Assembly: GCA_024278975.1 (NCBI GenBank)
Contig: JAJRSD010000113.1
Location: 1-64,000, forward strand
Source: Bacteroidota bacterium
Lineage (GTDB): Bacteria; Bacteroidota; Bacteroidia; Bacteroidales; Prolixibacteraceae
Direction: 5' to 3'
DNA: 64,000 nucleotides
The notes under the pieces are model-generated. The model did not search any database and had not been told where the DNA came from. It worked only from the letters and a program-made list of their open reading frames with translations. This document shows, in pieces, positions 10,310 to 20,752 of the stretch (position 1 is the stretch's first letter; the number at the start of each line of letters is the position of its first letter). A program made the position numbers and the translations under genes.

Positions 10310-10407
10310 ACTAAAAATATTTTGTGGCAAATTACACTATTTTCACGATTTATAGATTCAATTTAGTATTTTCGTGAAACCACACCGGAACGATAAAAAT
10401 AATTATA

Positions 10408-13017
10408 ATGAAAAAAATTAGTCTAAACCTGTTATTAATAATTTTTTGTTTTACAGCATTTGCACAAAACGAAAATTTCGAATTTCTAAATAGTAATTTA
10501 CCTATTGAAGAGCGAGTTGATATTTTGATTTCGCAAATGACACTGCAAGAGAAAATAGACCAGATGGTTTATAATGCTCCTACGATAGAACGTTTACAAA
10601 TACCTGAATATAACTGGTGGAATGAGAGTTTGCACGGGGTTGCACGTGCTGGTTATGCAACAGTTTTTCCTCAGTCGATAACCATTGCAGCATCGTGGGA
10701 CAAAGATTTAATGTACCGTGTTGCAACAGCAATCTCGGATGAGGCGCGTGCAAAATATCACGAGTTTGTACGCAGGGGAAAACGTGGAATTTATCAGGGA
10801 CTAACTTTTTGGTCGCCCAACATCAATATCTTTCGTGATCCTCGCTGGGGACGCGGACATGAAACCTACGGTGAAGACCCATATTTAACCGGACAGATGG
10901 GAACGCAGTTTGTAAAGGGTTTGCAGGGTGACGACCCCAAATATTTAAAAGTTGTTGCCACCGCAAAACATTACGCAGTTCATTCCGGACCGGAGTCACT
11001 TCGGCATGAATTTAATGCAAAAATTAGTGAACGCGATTTAAGGGAAACATATCTGCCCGCTTTTCGGACTCTAGTAAAAGATGGCGGTGTTTATTCGGTA
11101 ATGAGCGCATACAACCAGTTTCGCAATTACCCGTGTTGTGCAAACCCCGAGCTCGAAAATATTCTAAGAAATGAGTGGGATTTTAAAGGTTACGTAGTTT
11201 CCGATTGCTGGGCGGTTTCCGATTTCTATACTTTTCAAAATTTTTCGAAAGATGCTGCCGAAGCTGCTGCAATTGCGGTAAAAAGTGGTACCGACCTGAA
11301 TTGCGGCGTGTCGTATCAACATTTAGGTGAAGCAGTAGAAAGAGGAATTATTACTGAGGATGAGATTGATGTTTCGGTTAAGCGTTTGTTTACAGCGCGT
11401 TTTAAACTGGGGATGTTCGATTCAGACAAAGAAGTTCCTTATGCACAAATTCCATTTTCGGTAAATACTTCAAAAGAAAACGATGCACTTTCGTTGGAAG
11501 CTGCACAAAAAAGTATCGTACTTCTAAAAAATGATGAGGATATTTTACCTCTTTCAAAAGATATTAAAACCATTGCTGTTATTGGCCCGAATGCTGATAA
11601 CTGGGAAGCTTTAGTAGGCAATTATAACGGGATTACAAAAAATCCGGTTACCGTTCTCAACGGGTTGACAAATAAAAAAAATACCGAGATTCTTTTTGCT
11701 GAAGGTTGTAATCTGGCAGATGGTGTTAGCAACCTTCATCCAATTCCGGGCGATTATTTAGTCACAGAAAAAGGGAATCCCGGAGTTGTGGGTGAATATT
11801 TTGCCAATGCCAAATTAATTGGAGAACCTGCATTTACACGAGTCGATGAGTCGATAAATTTTTATTGGGAATCAAATGCTCCATCGGCAATACTTCCCGA
11901 CGATGATTTTAGTGTTCGATGGACTGGTTACATTGTTCCGCCGGTAACAGGAATTTACAACATTGGATGCTGGGGAATGCCAACTTTGGATATTTGGTTT
12001 GAAGGTGAAAAAATATTAAGTCATTCAACCGAACATCATGCTTTTCATCACGAAAAAGCGATTGAATTGGAAGCAGGCAAAAAATATAAATTTGTTTATG
12101 AATATAAAAACTGGCACGGCGATGGCGATGCAAAACTATTGTGGACCATACCAAATAAAAACATGCAGCAAGATGCACTTGATATTGCAAAAAAAGCTGA
12201 CATTGTAGTTTTGGTTTTAGGACTCTCGCAGCGTTTAGAAGGTGAAGAGATGCCAATAAAAGTTGATGGTTTTGCAGGTGGCGATCGTACTCATTTAAAA
12301 CTTCCGCAAACACAGCGCAATTTAATGAAAGCTGTTGCAAAAGTTGGGAAGCCAGTTATTCTTGTTCTTTTAAACGGAAGTGCACTGGCTGTAAACTGGG
12401 CTGATGAAAATCTTGCCGCTATAATTTCGGCAGGTTACCCGGGGCAGCAAGGTGGAAATGCAGTTGCCGATGTTCTGTTTGGCGATTACAATCCTGCCGG
12501 GCGTTTGCCGGTAACTTATTATAAATCAATAGACCAGCTTCCACCATTCGAAGAGTACGATATGAAAGGAAGAACTTATAAATATTTCAGAGGCGAACCA
12601 CTTTATCCGTTTGGTTATGGTTTGAGTTATACAACTTTTGAATACTCGAATCTGAAAATTGCTAAAAAAGCGAAAACAGGAGAAAGTGTATCCGTAAAAG
12701 TTAATGTTACAAATAGCGGCAAAGTTGCAGGAGACGAAGTTGTGGAGCTATATTTAAAAGACGAAGAGGCTTCAACACCCCGACCAATAGTTGAGCTGGC
12801 AGGATTTAATAGAATAAATTTAGCACCCGGCGAATCGAAAACTGTTGAGTTTGAATTATCTGCCCGGCAGTTTTCTATGATAGGCGAAAATGATAAAAGA
12901 GTTATTGAACCCGGGTGGTTTACAATTTCTGTAGGCGGAGGTCAACCCGGTTTGAAAACTACAAATTCTGTTTCGGGACGAGTTAAACTTAATGGAACGA
13001 GTATGGAGATAAAATAA
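10408..13017 (+). CDS. Glycoside hydrolase family 3 with PA14 domain
   Basis: An 869-residue secreted beta-glycosidase (signal peptide cleaved after FCFTAFAQ, about residue 20). The GH3 N-terminal barrel carries RDPRWGRGHETYGEDP (about 143-158), KHYA (187-190) and the nucleophile in VVSDCWA (Asp265 or 266). The second alpha/beta domain starts near 385. It is interrupted at about 456-582 by a PA14 domain (GEYFANAKLIGEPAF onward), a carbohydrate-binding insert known in GH3 beta-glucosidases. A fibronectin-III-like domain (about 735-860) closes the protein. Activity is probably beta-glucosidase or beta-xylosidase and cannot be fixed from sequence alone. It converges with the DUF5916 gene; the two stops are 1 base apart. 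Confidence 0.93.
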   Translation: MKKISLNLLLIIFCFTAFAQNENFEFLNSNLPIEERVDILISQMTLQEKIDQMVYNAPTIERLQIPEYNWWNESLHGVARAGYATVFPQSITIAASWDKDLMYRVATAISDEARAKYHEFVRRGKRGIYQGLTFWSPNINIFRDPRWGRGHETYGEDPYLTGQMGTQFVKGLQGDDPKYLKVVATAKHYAVHSGPESLRHEFNAKISERDLRETYLPAFRTLVKDGGVYSVMSAYNQFRNYPCCANPELENILRNEWDFKGYVVSDCWAVSDFYTFQNFSKDAAEAAAIAVKSGTDLNCGVSYQHLGEAVERGIITEDEIDVSVKRLFTARFKLGMFDSDKEVPYAQIPFSVNTSKENDALSLEAAQKSIVLLKNDEDILPLSKDIKTIAVIGPNADNWEALVGNYNGITKNPVTVLNGLTNKKNTEILFAEGCNLADGVSNLHPIPGDYLVTEKGNPGVVGEYFANAKLIGEPAFTRVDESINFYWESNAPSAILPDDDFSVRWTGYIVPPVTGIYNIGCWGMPTLDIWFEGEKILSHSTEHHAFHHEKAIELEAGKKYKFVYEYKNWHGDGDAKLLWTIPNKNMQQDALDIAKKADIVVLVLGLSQRLEGEEMPIKVDGFAGGDRTHLKLPQTQRNLMKAVAKVGKPVILVLLNGSALAVNWADENLAAIISAGYPGQQGGNAVADVLFGDYNPAGRLPVTYYKSIDQLPPFEEYDMKGRTYKYFRGEPLYPFGYGLSYTTFEYSNLKIAKKAKTGESVSVKVNVTNSGKVAGDEVVELYLKDEEASTPRPIVELAGFNRINLAPGESKTVEFELSARQFSMIGENDKRVIEPGWFTISVGGGQPGLKTTNSVSGRVKLNGTSMEIK

Positions 13018-13018
13018 A

Positions 13019-15655
13019 CTATCTCCCAATCCGATAAGAGAATTTCAACAAAAATATATTTTTTGGTTTTTCGGTGAACAGATCTTTTATATCGTTGGTA
13101 AAATGAAAAGTTCCATCGTTTTGATATTCGTTTCGGGTTTGCGACCAAACCAAATAAACTATCGAGCCCGGTCGGTATTCCCAGCGAACTACGAGGTTCG
13201 AAAGAAACTCTTTTACATTAAAATCGGGATTTCCAAAGCTGTAATCTACCTTGCCATCCATATTGTCGTCTATTAAATAAGACTGATACTCTTCGTCAAA
13301 ACTAATTTGCTGGTCAGTATAAATATTGTAGCGGTCGGTTAAATTATCGGCTTTACTATCTGTAATATGTTTGAATTCGGTGTATTCGCCGGTTGCAACA
13401 AAAGGCTGCCCCCAGTACTGAATAGTTAAATCGGGTGTAATATTGTAGTTAATTCGCAACGACATGTTTACTGTTGTGCGGTCGATGTGCGCCATTACAT
13501 ATCGTATGTCATCCTGATAAGCGGATTGTGTAACATATTGTAGGTCGCCGTTAAATTTATTTATCCCGGGCGAAACTCCAACTTTTAGAGATTTAAACGG
13601 TCTGTATCCAACTTCAAGTTCATAACTGTTTATATTTCTGAAACCTTTATCGTTACTTAAATATTGCGATCCGGAAAACTCGAATGTTACCTGTTTTTGT
13701 TGATTGGTAGAAACACTGTAACGTATATTTTTATAACCGGGAATTAAAAGTGCCGGACCACCGCGAAGTACAGAGTTAAGCCGCTGCTCTCCATTTAACC
13801 CAAAAGATAAAGAGCCTCTCCAGTAGTTTGTAAATTGGGCACTCGACCTGATACTTCCTCCAACCCCTGTTTTATTTCCTCCAAAATCCCAGGCTCCAAA
13901 TTGATGACCGTTAAAATTAACATCTCTGAAAATAGAAAATGGTTCGTAAATATGGTAGCCGGCCCAAACCACTTCTAAAATCCTGTCAACCCGCTGGGCG
14001 AAACCCACGTCGTTAACTTCAAGTCCCGGAGTTTTCCACGATGCAAAAGCACCTATATTAAATTTACCTCCTTCTTTTCCTATTGATATTTTTCCACCGC
14101 TACCCATAAGTGAAGTTCTGGTACTGTCGAGAGTAACGTAGTCAGCATCAGTTCTTTGGAAATTTCTAATGTATGATGTTTGAGTTCTTGTTATTGCTTC
14201 TTCCGTTCCGTTAACCTGACTAACATAAAGTCCTGCGCTTGTCGACCAGTTGCGGTCGTCCCATTTATGAGTAAAATCCAATCCACCTGTATATGCACTT
14301 TTATGAAGAAATTCGAGATGCTCATCATTAATTCTGCGATTTACCGATGTTACCATTCCGCCTAAATAAGTATTACCGTCGTTAAAATCTTTTTGTAATC
14401 GCCCCACAAAAAAGTTTGTTAGCGGCTCAACCGATTGGGTGCGGCCCTCGCCAATACCTTTAATCTCAGCATTTTCTTCGGCAGTTACACTCTCTAAAAC
14501 TCCAACCGACCAACCATTTTTTGTTTTTCCTGTAATTTTTGCTGCTCCTAAAATAGAAGTAAAATCAGGAACTTCGGCGTATTCTCCATTTTCCGTGCCG
14601 GGGTAATAGTTTGGTCGTCGTCCAATTCTTCTCGAATAGAATAGTCCTTCTGTTCCCATTCCGCCACCACCAATTCCAAGAGTATATTCCAGAATGTTTT
14701 TCCCTTCAATAAAAAATGGGCGTTTCTCTTCAAAAAAAGTTTCGTTTGTAGATAAATTAACTTCTGATGGATCCGCTTCTACCTGTCCGAAATCGGGGTT
14801 TACGGTAAGGTCTAAAGTTATAAAATTTGTCAATCCTATTTTAGAATCCAAACCTGCATTAAACCCATTAATTTTGCCTGAGCTCCTAAAGGGATTATCC
14901 GGCTCTTTTTCAAAACGCTCGGTTCGGGCAACAACATACGGCGTTACTTCCAGTGTATTTTTTGGCTTAATATTTTTGATACCATTCATTGTTCCAAATT
15001 GCGAAACAAAACCTGATTTCTCTCTTTCCATATACTGCCATGATGAAAGTTCTTCTTTACGAAAAATTGATCGTAACACTTGAAATCCCCAGAGTTGTTC
15101 TTCTGTTTCATTAAAACGCAATTGAGTCAGCGGAATACGCATCTCGGCATTCCACCCATAATCATTTTTGGTTGTTTTAACCCACCAAATCGGATCCCAT
15201 GTATCGTCCATGTTTTCTCCATCACCACTCGTTACAAAATCATTTTTTACGCCGGCAGCAGATACAAAAAAACCAAAAGCAGTTCTTTTGTCAAAATAGG
15301 TATCAAACAAAACTCCAACCATATCTCCATCCAGTTGATCGCGCCTCGATAGACGCATTGAAATACTATCAGGACTTTTATCGTGAGCTTTTATAGCAAC
15401 ATAAATATTGTTTTCGTCGTATAGAATTGCAAATTCGGTTTGTTGGTACGGAGCTTTGCCTTCGTAGGGTTCATGTTGAATAAAATGATTCTCCCAGTTT
15501 GCTGAAAGCCATTCATTTTCGTTAAAATTACCATCGATGTTGAGATTCAGGTTGTTAACTTTTTGGGCTGAATAGTTTTTATTCTCGATTTCCTGGGCAA
15601 AAACTAAATTACAAGTTAATAGTAGAAGAATTAAAGACACGATTTTCATAGACAT
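13019..15655 (-). CDS. DUF5916 outer-membrane-type protein with CBM9-like N-terminus
   Basis: An 878-residue exported protein (signal peptide ending CNLVFAQ). Residues 35-220 resemble a carbohydrate-binding family 9-like domain (LNIDGNFNENEW, ILYDENNIYVAIKAHDKSPD). The remainder is DUF5916, recognised by NPDFGQVEADPSEVNLS and ETFFEEKRPFFIEG. It ends in many amphipathic beta strands and an aromatic C-terminus, which suggests an outer-membrane barrel. The family is abundant in Bacteroidota. Its function is not established, although it is often near peptidase or glycan genes. The first of two close ATGs (15655 and 15649) is used; the choice is uncertain. Confidence 0.85.
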   Translation of the reverse strand: MSMKIVSLILLLLTCNLVFAQEIENKNYSAQKVNNLNLNIDGNFNENEWLSANWENHFIQHEPYEGKAPYQQTEFAILYDENNIYVAIKAHDKSPDSISMRLSRRDQLDGDMVGVLFDTYFDKRTAFGFFVSAAGVKNDFVTSGDGENMDDTWDPIWWVKTTKNDYGWNAEMRIPLTQLRFNETEEQLWGFQVLRSIFRKEELSSWQYMEREKSGFVSQFGTMNGIKNIKPKNTLEVTPYVVARTERFEKEPDNPFRSSGKINGFNAGLDSKIGLTNFITLDLTVNPDFGQVEADPSEVNLSTNETFFEEKRPFFIEGKNILEYTLGIGGGGMGTEGLFYSRRIGRRPNYYPGTENGEYAEVPDFTSILGAAKITGKTKNGWSVGVLESVTAEENAEIKGIGEGRTQSVEPLTNFFVGRLQKDFNDGNTYLGGMVTSVNRRINDEHLEFLHKSAYTGGLDFTHKWDDRNWSTSAGLYVSQVNGTEEAITRTQTSYIRNFQRTDADYVTLDSTRTSLMGSGGKISIGKEGGKFNIGAFASWKTPGLEVNDVGFAQRVDRILEVVWAGYHIYEPFSIFRDVNFNGHQFGAWDFGGNKTGVGGSIRSSAQFTNYWRGSLSFGLNGEQRLNSVLRGGPALLIPGYKNIRYSVSTNQQKQVTFEFSGSQYLSNDKGFRNINSYELEVGYRPFKSLKVGVSPGINKFNGDLQYVTQSAYQDDIRYVMAHIDRTTVNMSLRINYNITPDLTIQYWGQPFVATGEYTEFKHITDSKADNLTDRYNIYTDQQISFDEEYQSYLIDDNMDGKVDYSFGNPDFNVKEFLSNLVVRWEYRPGSIVYLVWSQTRNEYQNDGTFHFTNDIKDLFTEKPKNIFLLKFSYRIGR

Positions 15656-15785
15656 AATTGGATATAAACAGATATTTTATTCATAAGACTATTAAAATGT
15701 AATTGTGTTACAAATATTGAGAATAAAATTCTTGTGAAACCGGGGAGATGTGAAAATGATGTTTTATAAAATTCCAGAACAATAT

Positions 15786-15838
15786 CTTTTATCCCTTTTT
15801 CTCGTGCCTCCGCGCCTTTGCGAGTTTTACGATTTGCG
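15786..15838. repeat. Dispersed intergenic sequence of the GCAAAGGCGCGGAGG type
   Basis: Read on the minus strand this segment contains CGCAAAGGCGCGGAGGCACG. A related CGCAAAGTCGCTGAGACGC stretch occurs near 29535-29560. Such sequences recur between genes in many Bacteroidota. The short reading frame across it (15646-15855) is not taken as a gene. Confidence 0.4.
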
Positions 15839-16504
15839 AGTAGCTGACATGTCAATTTTTAAAGTTCCCAGATAAAAGAACAGAGCAGCAATCGCCATTA
15901 AAACATGACTGATAGAGAGGTAATTAAACCATTGGTGAGGAGATGTTTTTGTCATAAAAAACAGTGCTGCAATTGCTGCAAAACCAACACCAATTAACAT
16001 ATATTTGCTGGCTAAGTTTTTTGTTTTCCAGAAAAGAAACCCCTCTAACGAAAGCACCACAAACATTAATCCGTAGCCCGAATGAAATTCAACAAAAAAG
16101 AAATTGAGTGTTGTAATTGTGAGAGTTAAAAATGTTAGAAATTCCAAAATATTTATAACTCTGAAAGCTTTTATTATCGATTCTTTGAGCCAGATTCGGG
16201 TGTGTTCAATTGTGGCACGTTCAACAAACATTATCGAAATCATGCTCATAATCCAACCCGGCAGTTTCCAGTAAAAGCTGAAGTTATATAAAAATGCATG
16301 ACCAATTAAACCGCCCAAAAGAGTGGCAATTCCCATATTCAGAAAATAGATTTTAAAATAGAGAAACACCCTCTCTTTTTTTCCTGATTTTTGAATACGA
16401 TAGAAAAAATACAAGCATAAAAACGAGACAATCAAATCGGTCAATGTAACAATTGGCTCATCAATTCTTATTCCTAAAAAGTATATTGTATTTATTTCGT
16501 TCAT
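15827..16504 (-). CDS. Multi-pass membrane protein of unknown function
   Basis: A 225-residue integral membrane protein with about seven hydrophobic segments (near residues 20-35, 48-68, 80-97, 115-135, 142-158, 168-183 and 195-212). Polar loops are short and no catalytic motif is evident. I do not recognise the family with confidence. A few charged or aromatic residues between segments (GLIGHAF, HQWFNYLSISH) could be ligands but this is speculation. It is divergent from the VPS10-like gene at 16691, and the spacer holds an AT-rich hairpin. Confidence 0.6.
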   Translation of the reverse strand: MNEINTIYFLGIRIDEPIVTLTDLIVSFLCLYFFYRIQKSGKKERVFLYFKIYFLNMGIATLLGGLIGHAFLYNFSFYWKLPGWIMSMISIMFVERATIEHTRIWLKESIIKAFRVINILEFLTFLTLTITTLNFFFVEFHSGYGLMFVVLSLEGFLFWKTKNLASKYMLIGVGFAAIAALFFMTKTSPHQWFNYLSISHVLMAIAALFFYLGTLKIDMSATRKS

Positions 16505-16586
16505 TGGTTGAACACTTTAAAAACATAATTTAATATTGTACCAATTTACAAAACTTATTATCATAATTCAAATATTTTTTATTTCA

Positions 16587-16612
16587 GTAAAAAACAATTT
16601 TTTGTTTTTTAC
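16587..16612. promoter_or_regulatory. AT-rich perfect inverted repeat between divergent genes
   Basis: The arms GTAAAAAACAA (16587-16597) and TTGTTTTTTAC (16602-16612) are exact reverse complements with a 4-base loop. The site lies between the starts of the membrane protein (16504) and the VPS10-like protein (16691). It could be an operator for one of them or a weak terminator-like fold. No regulator is identified. Confidence 0.35.
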
Positions 16613-16690
16613 AAGTTGTGAAACAGCATCTTTTTTTTAGATATTTATTGTTAGATTGCAAAATAAAATTATATCATAAAATAAAATATC

Positions 16691-19354
16691 ATGTTGTACA
16701 AAATTTCAAAAAAATGGGTGAAACCTTTTTCATTGTTAGTTTCTATAATTATTGTTTTTACCACTTCGGTGAATGCACAAAAAGTTATCGAGAAAACTCC
16801 GGCAGAAAAGCGTGTTCAATGGTACAATAATCATGTTGAATTAAAAGAAAACTCAATATTTAAAAACCTACCCTGGCAATTTGTGGGACCAACTAATATC
16901 AGTGGACGAATGACTGACGTTGAAGTTGTAACTCCTAAAGGTGAGAATTATACAATTTACGTTGCAAGTGCTTCGGGCGGAATATGGAAAACTGAGAACG
17001 AAGGAATTACATGGAATCCAATTTTTGAACATGGCATGTCAACAGCTTTTGGTGATTTGGCACTCGATCCACAAAATCAAAATGTAATATGGGCAGGAAC
17101 AGGGGAAGCAAATATTTTTCGTAGTTCGAATGCAGGAGCCGGAATTTATCGCTCAAAAGATGCCGGCGAAACATGGGAACATTTGGGGCTTGTAAATACA
17201 AATACAATTTCGAGGATTATTGTTCATCCACAAAATTCGGATATTGTTTATGTTGCAGCCGGAGGAAACGAGTGGACCGACGACCCGGAAAGAGGTGTTT
17301 ATAAAACTACTGACGGCGGTAAAATCTGGGAGAAAATTTTGTTTGTTGACGATAAAACCGGAGCTTACGATTTGGTGATGCATCCCACAAATCCTGATAT
17401 TATTTATGCTACAACATGGCAGCGTATCCGTAAAAAATGGAACGACCCCAGAACAGAATTAGATTACACAGAAACGAGTATTTATAAAACTGTGGATGGC
17501 GGTAAAAACTGGGAGAAAATCAATAATGGTCTGCCCGAGCCAAAATATCGTGGTCGTATTGGAATTGACCTTTGTAAAGCATCGCCCGATGTTGTTTATG
17601 CGTTTGTCGATAATTACGAAAAACTTAAAGAGGATAATGAATTGAATGAAACAACCGATGCGTATGGTCGCCCCAGTAGTGGCAGAATTAAAGGAGCTAC
17701 TGTTTATCGCTCTGATAACGGTGGCGAAAACTGGAATCAGGTGAGCGAACAAAACAGTTACATGGAAGGAATGTCGGGAACTTACGGATGGGTTTTTGGG
17801 CAAATACGAGTTGACCCGATAAATACCGATAAAATTTATGTAATGGGTTTAGGATTGAATGTGTCGGAAGATGGTGGCAAAACTTTCCGTTCATTGCGCG
17901 GAATGCACGGCGATCATCACGGTTTATGGATTGACCCCGATAATCCAAATTACATGGTAAATGTTAACGACGGTGGAGTGGCAATTTCTTACGACGGAGA
18001 AAATTTCAGAGCATTTTATGACAATTTGCCACTGGCACAATTTTTCAATATTAATGTTGATATGGCGGAGCCTTTTCATGTTTACGGTTCGGTGCAAGAC
18101 CACGGTAGTTATCAGGGTGAAGTTGATTTAAGCCGTGGACGAAATAATATTCCGGCTGTAGATTTTAAACGTGCTCCGGGAGGCGAGGGGAGTAATCACG
18201 CAGCCGACCCGAACAACCCGGATAAATTGTATTCAGCAGGTTTTTACGGAACAATTTCGAAAACAAATATGGCAACCGGCAAAAGCGAACAAATAATGCC
18301 CGAAACTCCCGAAGGTGGCGATAGACTGCGAGGACAATGGCTGGCACCATTTATTTTGTCGCCACACAACCCCGGAATTATTTATCACGGAACTCAGTTT
18401 GTACACCGCTCGATGAACGAGGGAAAAACGTGGGAGAAAATTAGTCCCGATTTAACTTATAATTTGGATGATAAAAAAGGTGATATTCCATATCAAACTA
18501 TATTTACTATTTCTGAATCGCCATTGAAATTTGGTGTTATTTACGCCGGAACCGACGATGGTAGAGTGTGGATTACAAAAAATAGTGGTGCTGATTGGAC
18601 AGAAATAAATAGTGGTCTGCCTTATGGAAAATGGGTGTCGCAAATGGAAGCCTCACGTTTTGATGAAGGCACTGTTTATATGACACAAAATGGAAAACGT
18701 GATGATGATTTTGCCACTTATATTTGGAAGTCGGAAGATTACGGACAGACGTGGATTGATATATCCGCAAATATTCCCTGCGGTCCGGTAAATGTAATTC
18801 GCGAAGACCCAAAAAATAAAAACATACTTTTTGTGGGAACTGATTTCGGAGTTTATGTTTCGCTAAACAAAGGCAAAAGTTGGGAGAGTTTGCCCGGTAA
18901 ATTACCAACAACTTACGTGCACGATTTGGTAATTCATTCGCGCGACGATATCGCAGTTATTGCTACTCACGGCCGTGGAATTTGGGCACTGGATGTACGA
19001 TTAGTAAGAGAGGTTGCAAATGTTGATTCAGATTCGGAATGCGAAATATTAGAATTTGATAATTGTAAATTACCTCGTGGTACAAATCGTTGGTATCGAA
19101 GAACCGGCAAGTATTTGAATGTTCCGTTCTATCTAAAAACCGATGGAAAAACTAAGGTCAGTATTCTTAATGCCGACGATAAAACTGTAAAGGAGTTTGA
19201 AATTGATGGAGTAAAAGGACTTAATTTTGAGGAGTGGGATTTAATGGCTGACGAAGAAAATTTGGTTGAAGCAGGTACTTTTACACTGAAAATTAAAGGG
19301 AAAAAGTATTCTGTTGAGAAAGAGTTTGAAGTGGAAGAGTACAGCAATCGTTAA
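16691..19354 (+). CDS. VPS10/BNR beta-propeller secreted protein
   Basis: An 887-residue exported protein with a signal peptide at about residues 12-30 (ending TSVNAQ). It is built of repeated Asp-box/BNR blades, for example YRSKDAGETWEH, YKTTDGGKIWEK, YKTVDGGKNWEK, YRSDNGGENWNQ and WKSEDYGQTWID. Each is followed by a HPTNPDIIYA-type strand, as in sortilin (VPS10) propellers and bacterial glycosyl-hydrolase-like BNR proteins. A C-terminal beta domain covers about 780-887. Members are often called glycosyl hydrolases, but catalytic residues of a sialidase are not evident, so a binding role is equally possible. It is a single gene with no operon partner. Confidence 0.85.
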   Translation: MLYKISKKWVKPFSLLVSIIIVFTTSVNAQKVIEKTPAEKRVQWYNNHVELKENSIFKNLPWQFVGPTNISGRMTDVEVVTPKGENYTIYVASASGGIWKTENEGITWNPIFEHGMSTAFGDLALDPQNQNVIWAGTGEANIFRSSNAGAGIYRSKDAGETWEHLGLVNTNTISRIIVHPQNSDIVYVAAGGNEWTDDPERGVYKTTDGGKIWEKILFVDDKTGAYDLVMHPTNPDIIYATTWQRIRKKWNDPRTELDYTETSIYKTVDGGKNWEKINNGLPEPKYRGRIGIDLCKASPDVVYAFVDNYEKLKEDNELNETTDAYGRPSSGRIKGATVYRSDNGGENWNQVSEQNSYMEGMSGTYGWVFGQIRVDPINTDKIYVMGLGLNVSEDGGKTFRSLRGMHGDHHGLWIDPDNPNYMVNVNDGGVAISYDGENFRAFYDNLPLAQFFNINVDMAEPFHVYGSVQDHGSYQGEVDLSRGRNNIPAVDFKRAPGGEGSNHAADPNNPDKLYSAGFYGTISKTNMATGKSEQIMPETPEGGDRLRGQWLAPFILSPHNPGIIYHGTQFVHRSMNEGKTWEKISPDLTYNLDDKKGDIPYQTIFTISESPLKFGVIYAGTDDGRVWITKNSGADWTEINSGLPYGKWVSQMEASRFDEGTVYMTQNGKRDDDFATYIWKSEDYGQTWIDISANIPCGPVNVIREDPKNKNILFVGTDFGVYVSLNKGKSWESLPGKLPTTYVHDLVIHSRDDIAVIATHGRGIWALDVRLVREVANVDSDSECEILEFDNCKLPRGTNRWYRRTGKYLNVPFYLKTDGKTKVSILNADDKTVKEFEIDGVKGLNFEEWDLMADEENLVEAGTFTLKIKGKKYSVEKEFEVEEYSNR

Positions 19355-19372
19355 AATAGTTGGAGAAGTCGT

Positions 19373-19585
19373 CTATTCAGCAATAGTTTTAACATATAAA
19401 TTCTCAACCTTTTCGCGTGCCCACGGTGTTCGTCGCAAAAATTTCAGACTCGATTTTATACTAGGGTTACTTCTAAAACTATTGATTCTGATTATCTCTC
19501 CCAATTCATCCCAACCATAATAACTAACAAGGTAAACCATTATTGCTTCGAGGGTTTTTCCGTGGAGTGGATTGTTTGGCTGCAT
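19373..19585 (-). CDS. VF530 family small DNA-binding protein (DUF2132)
   Basis: A 70-residue cytoplasmic protein that is nearly all family consensus: [53 protein letters not shown] and KVENLY. The VF530 fold is small and alpha-helical, and DNA binding has been suggested for it; the cellular role is unknown. The length equals the family's usual size. It converges on the VPS10-like gene, with 18 bases between the stops. Confidence 0.88.
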   Translation of the reverse strand: MQPNNPLHGKTLEAIMVYLVSYYGWDELGEIIRINSFRSNPSIKSSLKFLRRTPWAREKVENLYVKTIAE

Positions 19586-19705
19586 ATTTTAAAGTTTAAA
19601 GTCAAAAGTTTAAAGTTCAGGGTTTCGAGTTCCATCGAATGTTTAAGTCCTTTTTTTTTCTAACTGAAAACTGCAACTGCGACTATTCTTTCTACAACTG
19701 CTCTT

Positions 19706-20752
19706 CTATAACTTCAGTTCTTCCAAAAGCTCGATATAAAGTTTTATCCCATTAAAAATTTCACTTTTATAAATAAACTCATCGGCAGTGTGCGAGCGTG
19801 CCGAAGCTCCCGGTCCCATTTTTACCGATAGAAATGAAATAATTGCCTGGTCGGATGTTGTTGGCGAACCATAAATTGTTATCTCTTTATTTCTTGCCAA
19901 TTTCGCAAACGGGTGGTGTTCTGAAATACCGGAAGAATTTAATCTAACCGAGCGAGGTTTTACTTCCGACTCCAAAAGATTATTAAGAATATCGGCAGCC
20001 TCTTTATTTAAATAATGCTCGTTTGTACGCACATCAACAACAAAATGACAAACATCGGGAACTACGTTATGTTGAGTGCCGGCATCGATTTGTGTAACTG
20101 ATATTTTCACTTCTCCAAGAACAGACGAAACCTTTTCGAATTCAAAATCGCGAAGTCTTTGAATATCGTCCAATGCTTTGTAAAGTGCATTTTTGCCTTC
20201 GTTACGGGCAGCGTGTCCCGATTTTCCGTGTGCATAACAATCTAAAACAAGCAGTCCTTTTTCGGCAATTGCAAGTTGCATTTTTGTTGGTTCTCCAACA
20301 ATTGCAAACTCGATGGGAGTAATTTTAGGCAACACAATTTCCAATCCTCGCCTGCCCGAAATTTCCTCTTCGGCAGAGGCAACAAAAACTAAGTTGAATG
20401 GTAAATCTTTACGTTCGTAAAAATGGATAAAAGTTGCAAGCAGCGAAACCAGAGGTCCACCGGCATCGTTACTCCCCAACCCAAAAATTTTGTCGCCCTC
20501 TTCTATTGGCGAAAACGGATCGAGCGAGTAACCTTTTGCAGGACGAACAGTGTCGATATGCGAATTCAACATTATTGAGGGCTTTTTTTCGGTGTAATAT
20601 TTATTAAAAGCCCAGGTGTTATTCTCTTTTATTGAAAAAGGAATCTCCTCGTTTCTTAGGAAATCGCGCATTACTTCAGCAGCGTTCGATTCCTCTTTAC
20701 TAAATGAAGGTGTGGAAATTAGAGTCTTTAAAAGGTCGATATATTTTTGCAT
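19706..20752 (-). CDS. argE: M20 family deacetylase, probably N-acetyl/succinyl-ornithine deacetylase
   Basis: A 348-residue cytoplasmic zinc amidohydrolase. M20 metal and catalytic residues are visible: NSHIDTV (His65, Asp67), GSNDAGG (bridging Asp96), SAEEEISG (general base and metal Glu at 128-130) and VGEPTKM. A dimerisation domain lies in the middle (about 165-275). Bacteroidota use this subfamily for the deacylation step of arginine synthesis, so ArgE is the best guess. The argB gene in the window is about 28 kb away, so context gives no direct support, and another acyl-amino-acid deacylase is possible. Confidence 0.75.
   Translation of the reverse strand: MQKYIDLLKTLISTPSFSKEESNAAEVMRDFLRNEEIPFSIKENNTWAFNKYYTEKKPSIMLNSHIDTVRPAKGYSLDPFSPIEEGDKIFGLGSNDAGGPLVSLLATFIHFYERKDLPFNLVFVASAEEEISGRRGLEIVLPKITPIEFAIVGEPTKMQLAIAEKGLLVLDCYAHGKSGHAARNEGKNALYKALDDIQRLRDFEFEKVSSVLGEVKISVTQIDAGTQHNVVPDVCHFVVDVRTNEHYLNKEAADILNNLLESEVKPRSVRLNSSGISEHHPFAKLARNKEITIYGSPTTSDQAIISFLSVKMGPGASARSHTADEFIYKSEIFNGIKLYIELLEELKL

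Noticed and set aside
15646-15855. A 69-codon minus-strand gene
   Set aside because: It overlaps two genes' ends and a dispersed intergenic sequence, and shows no family pattern.
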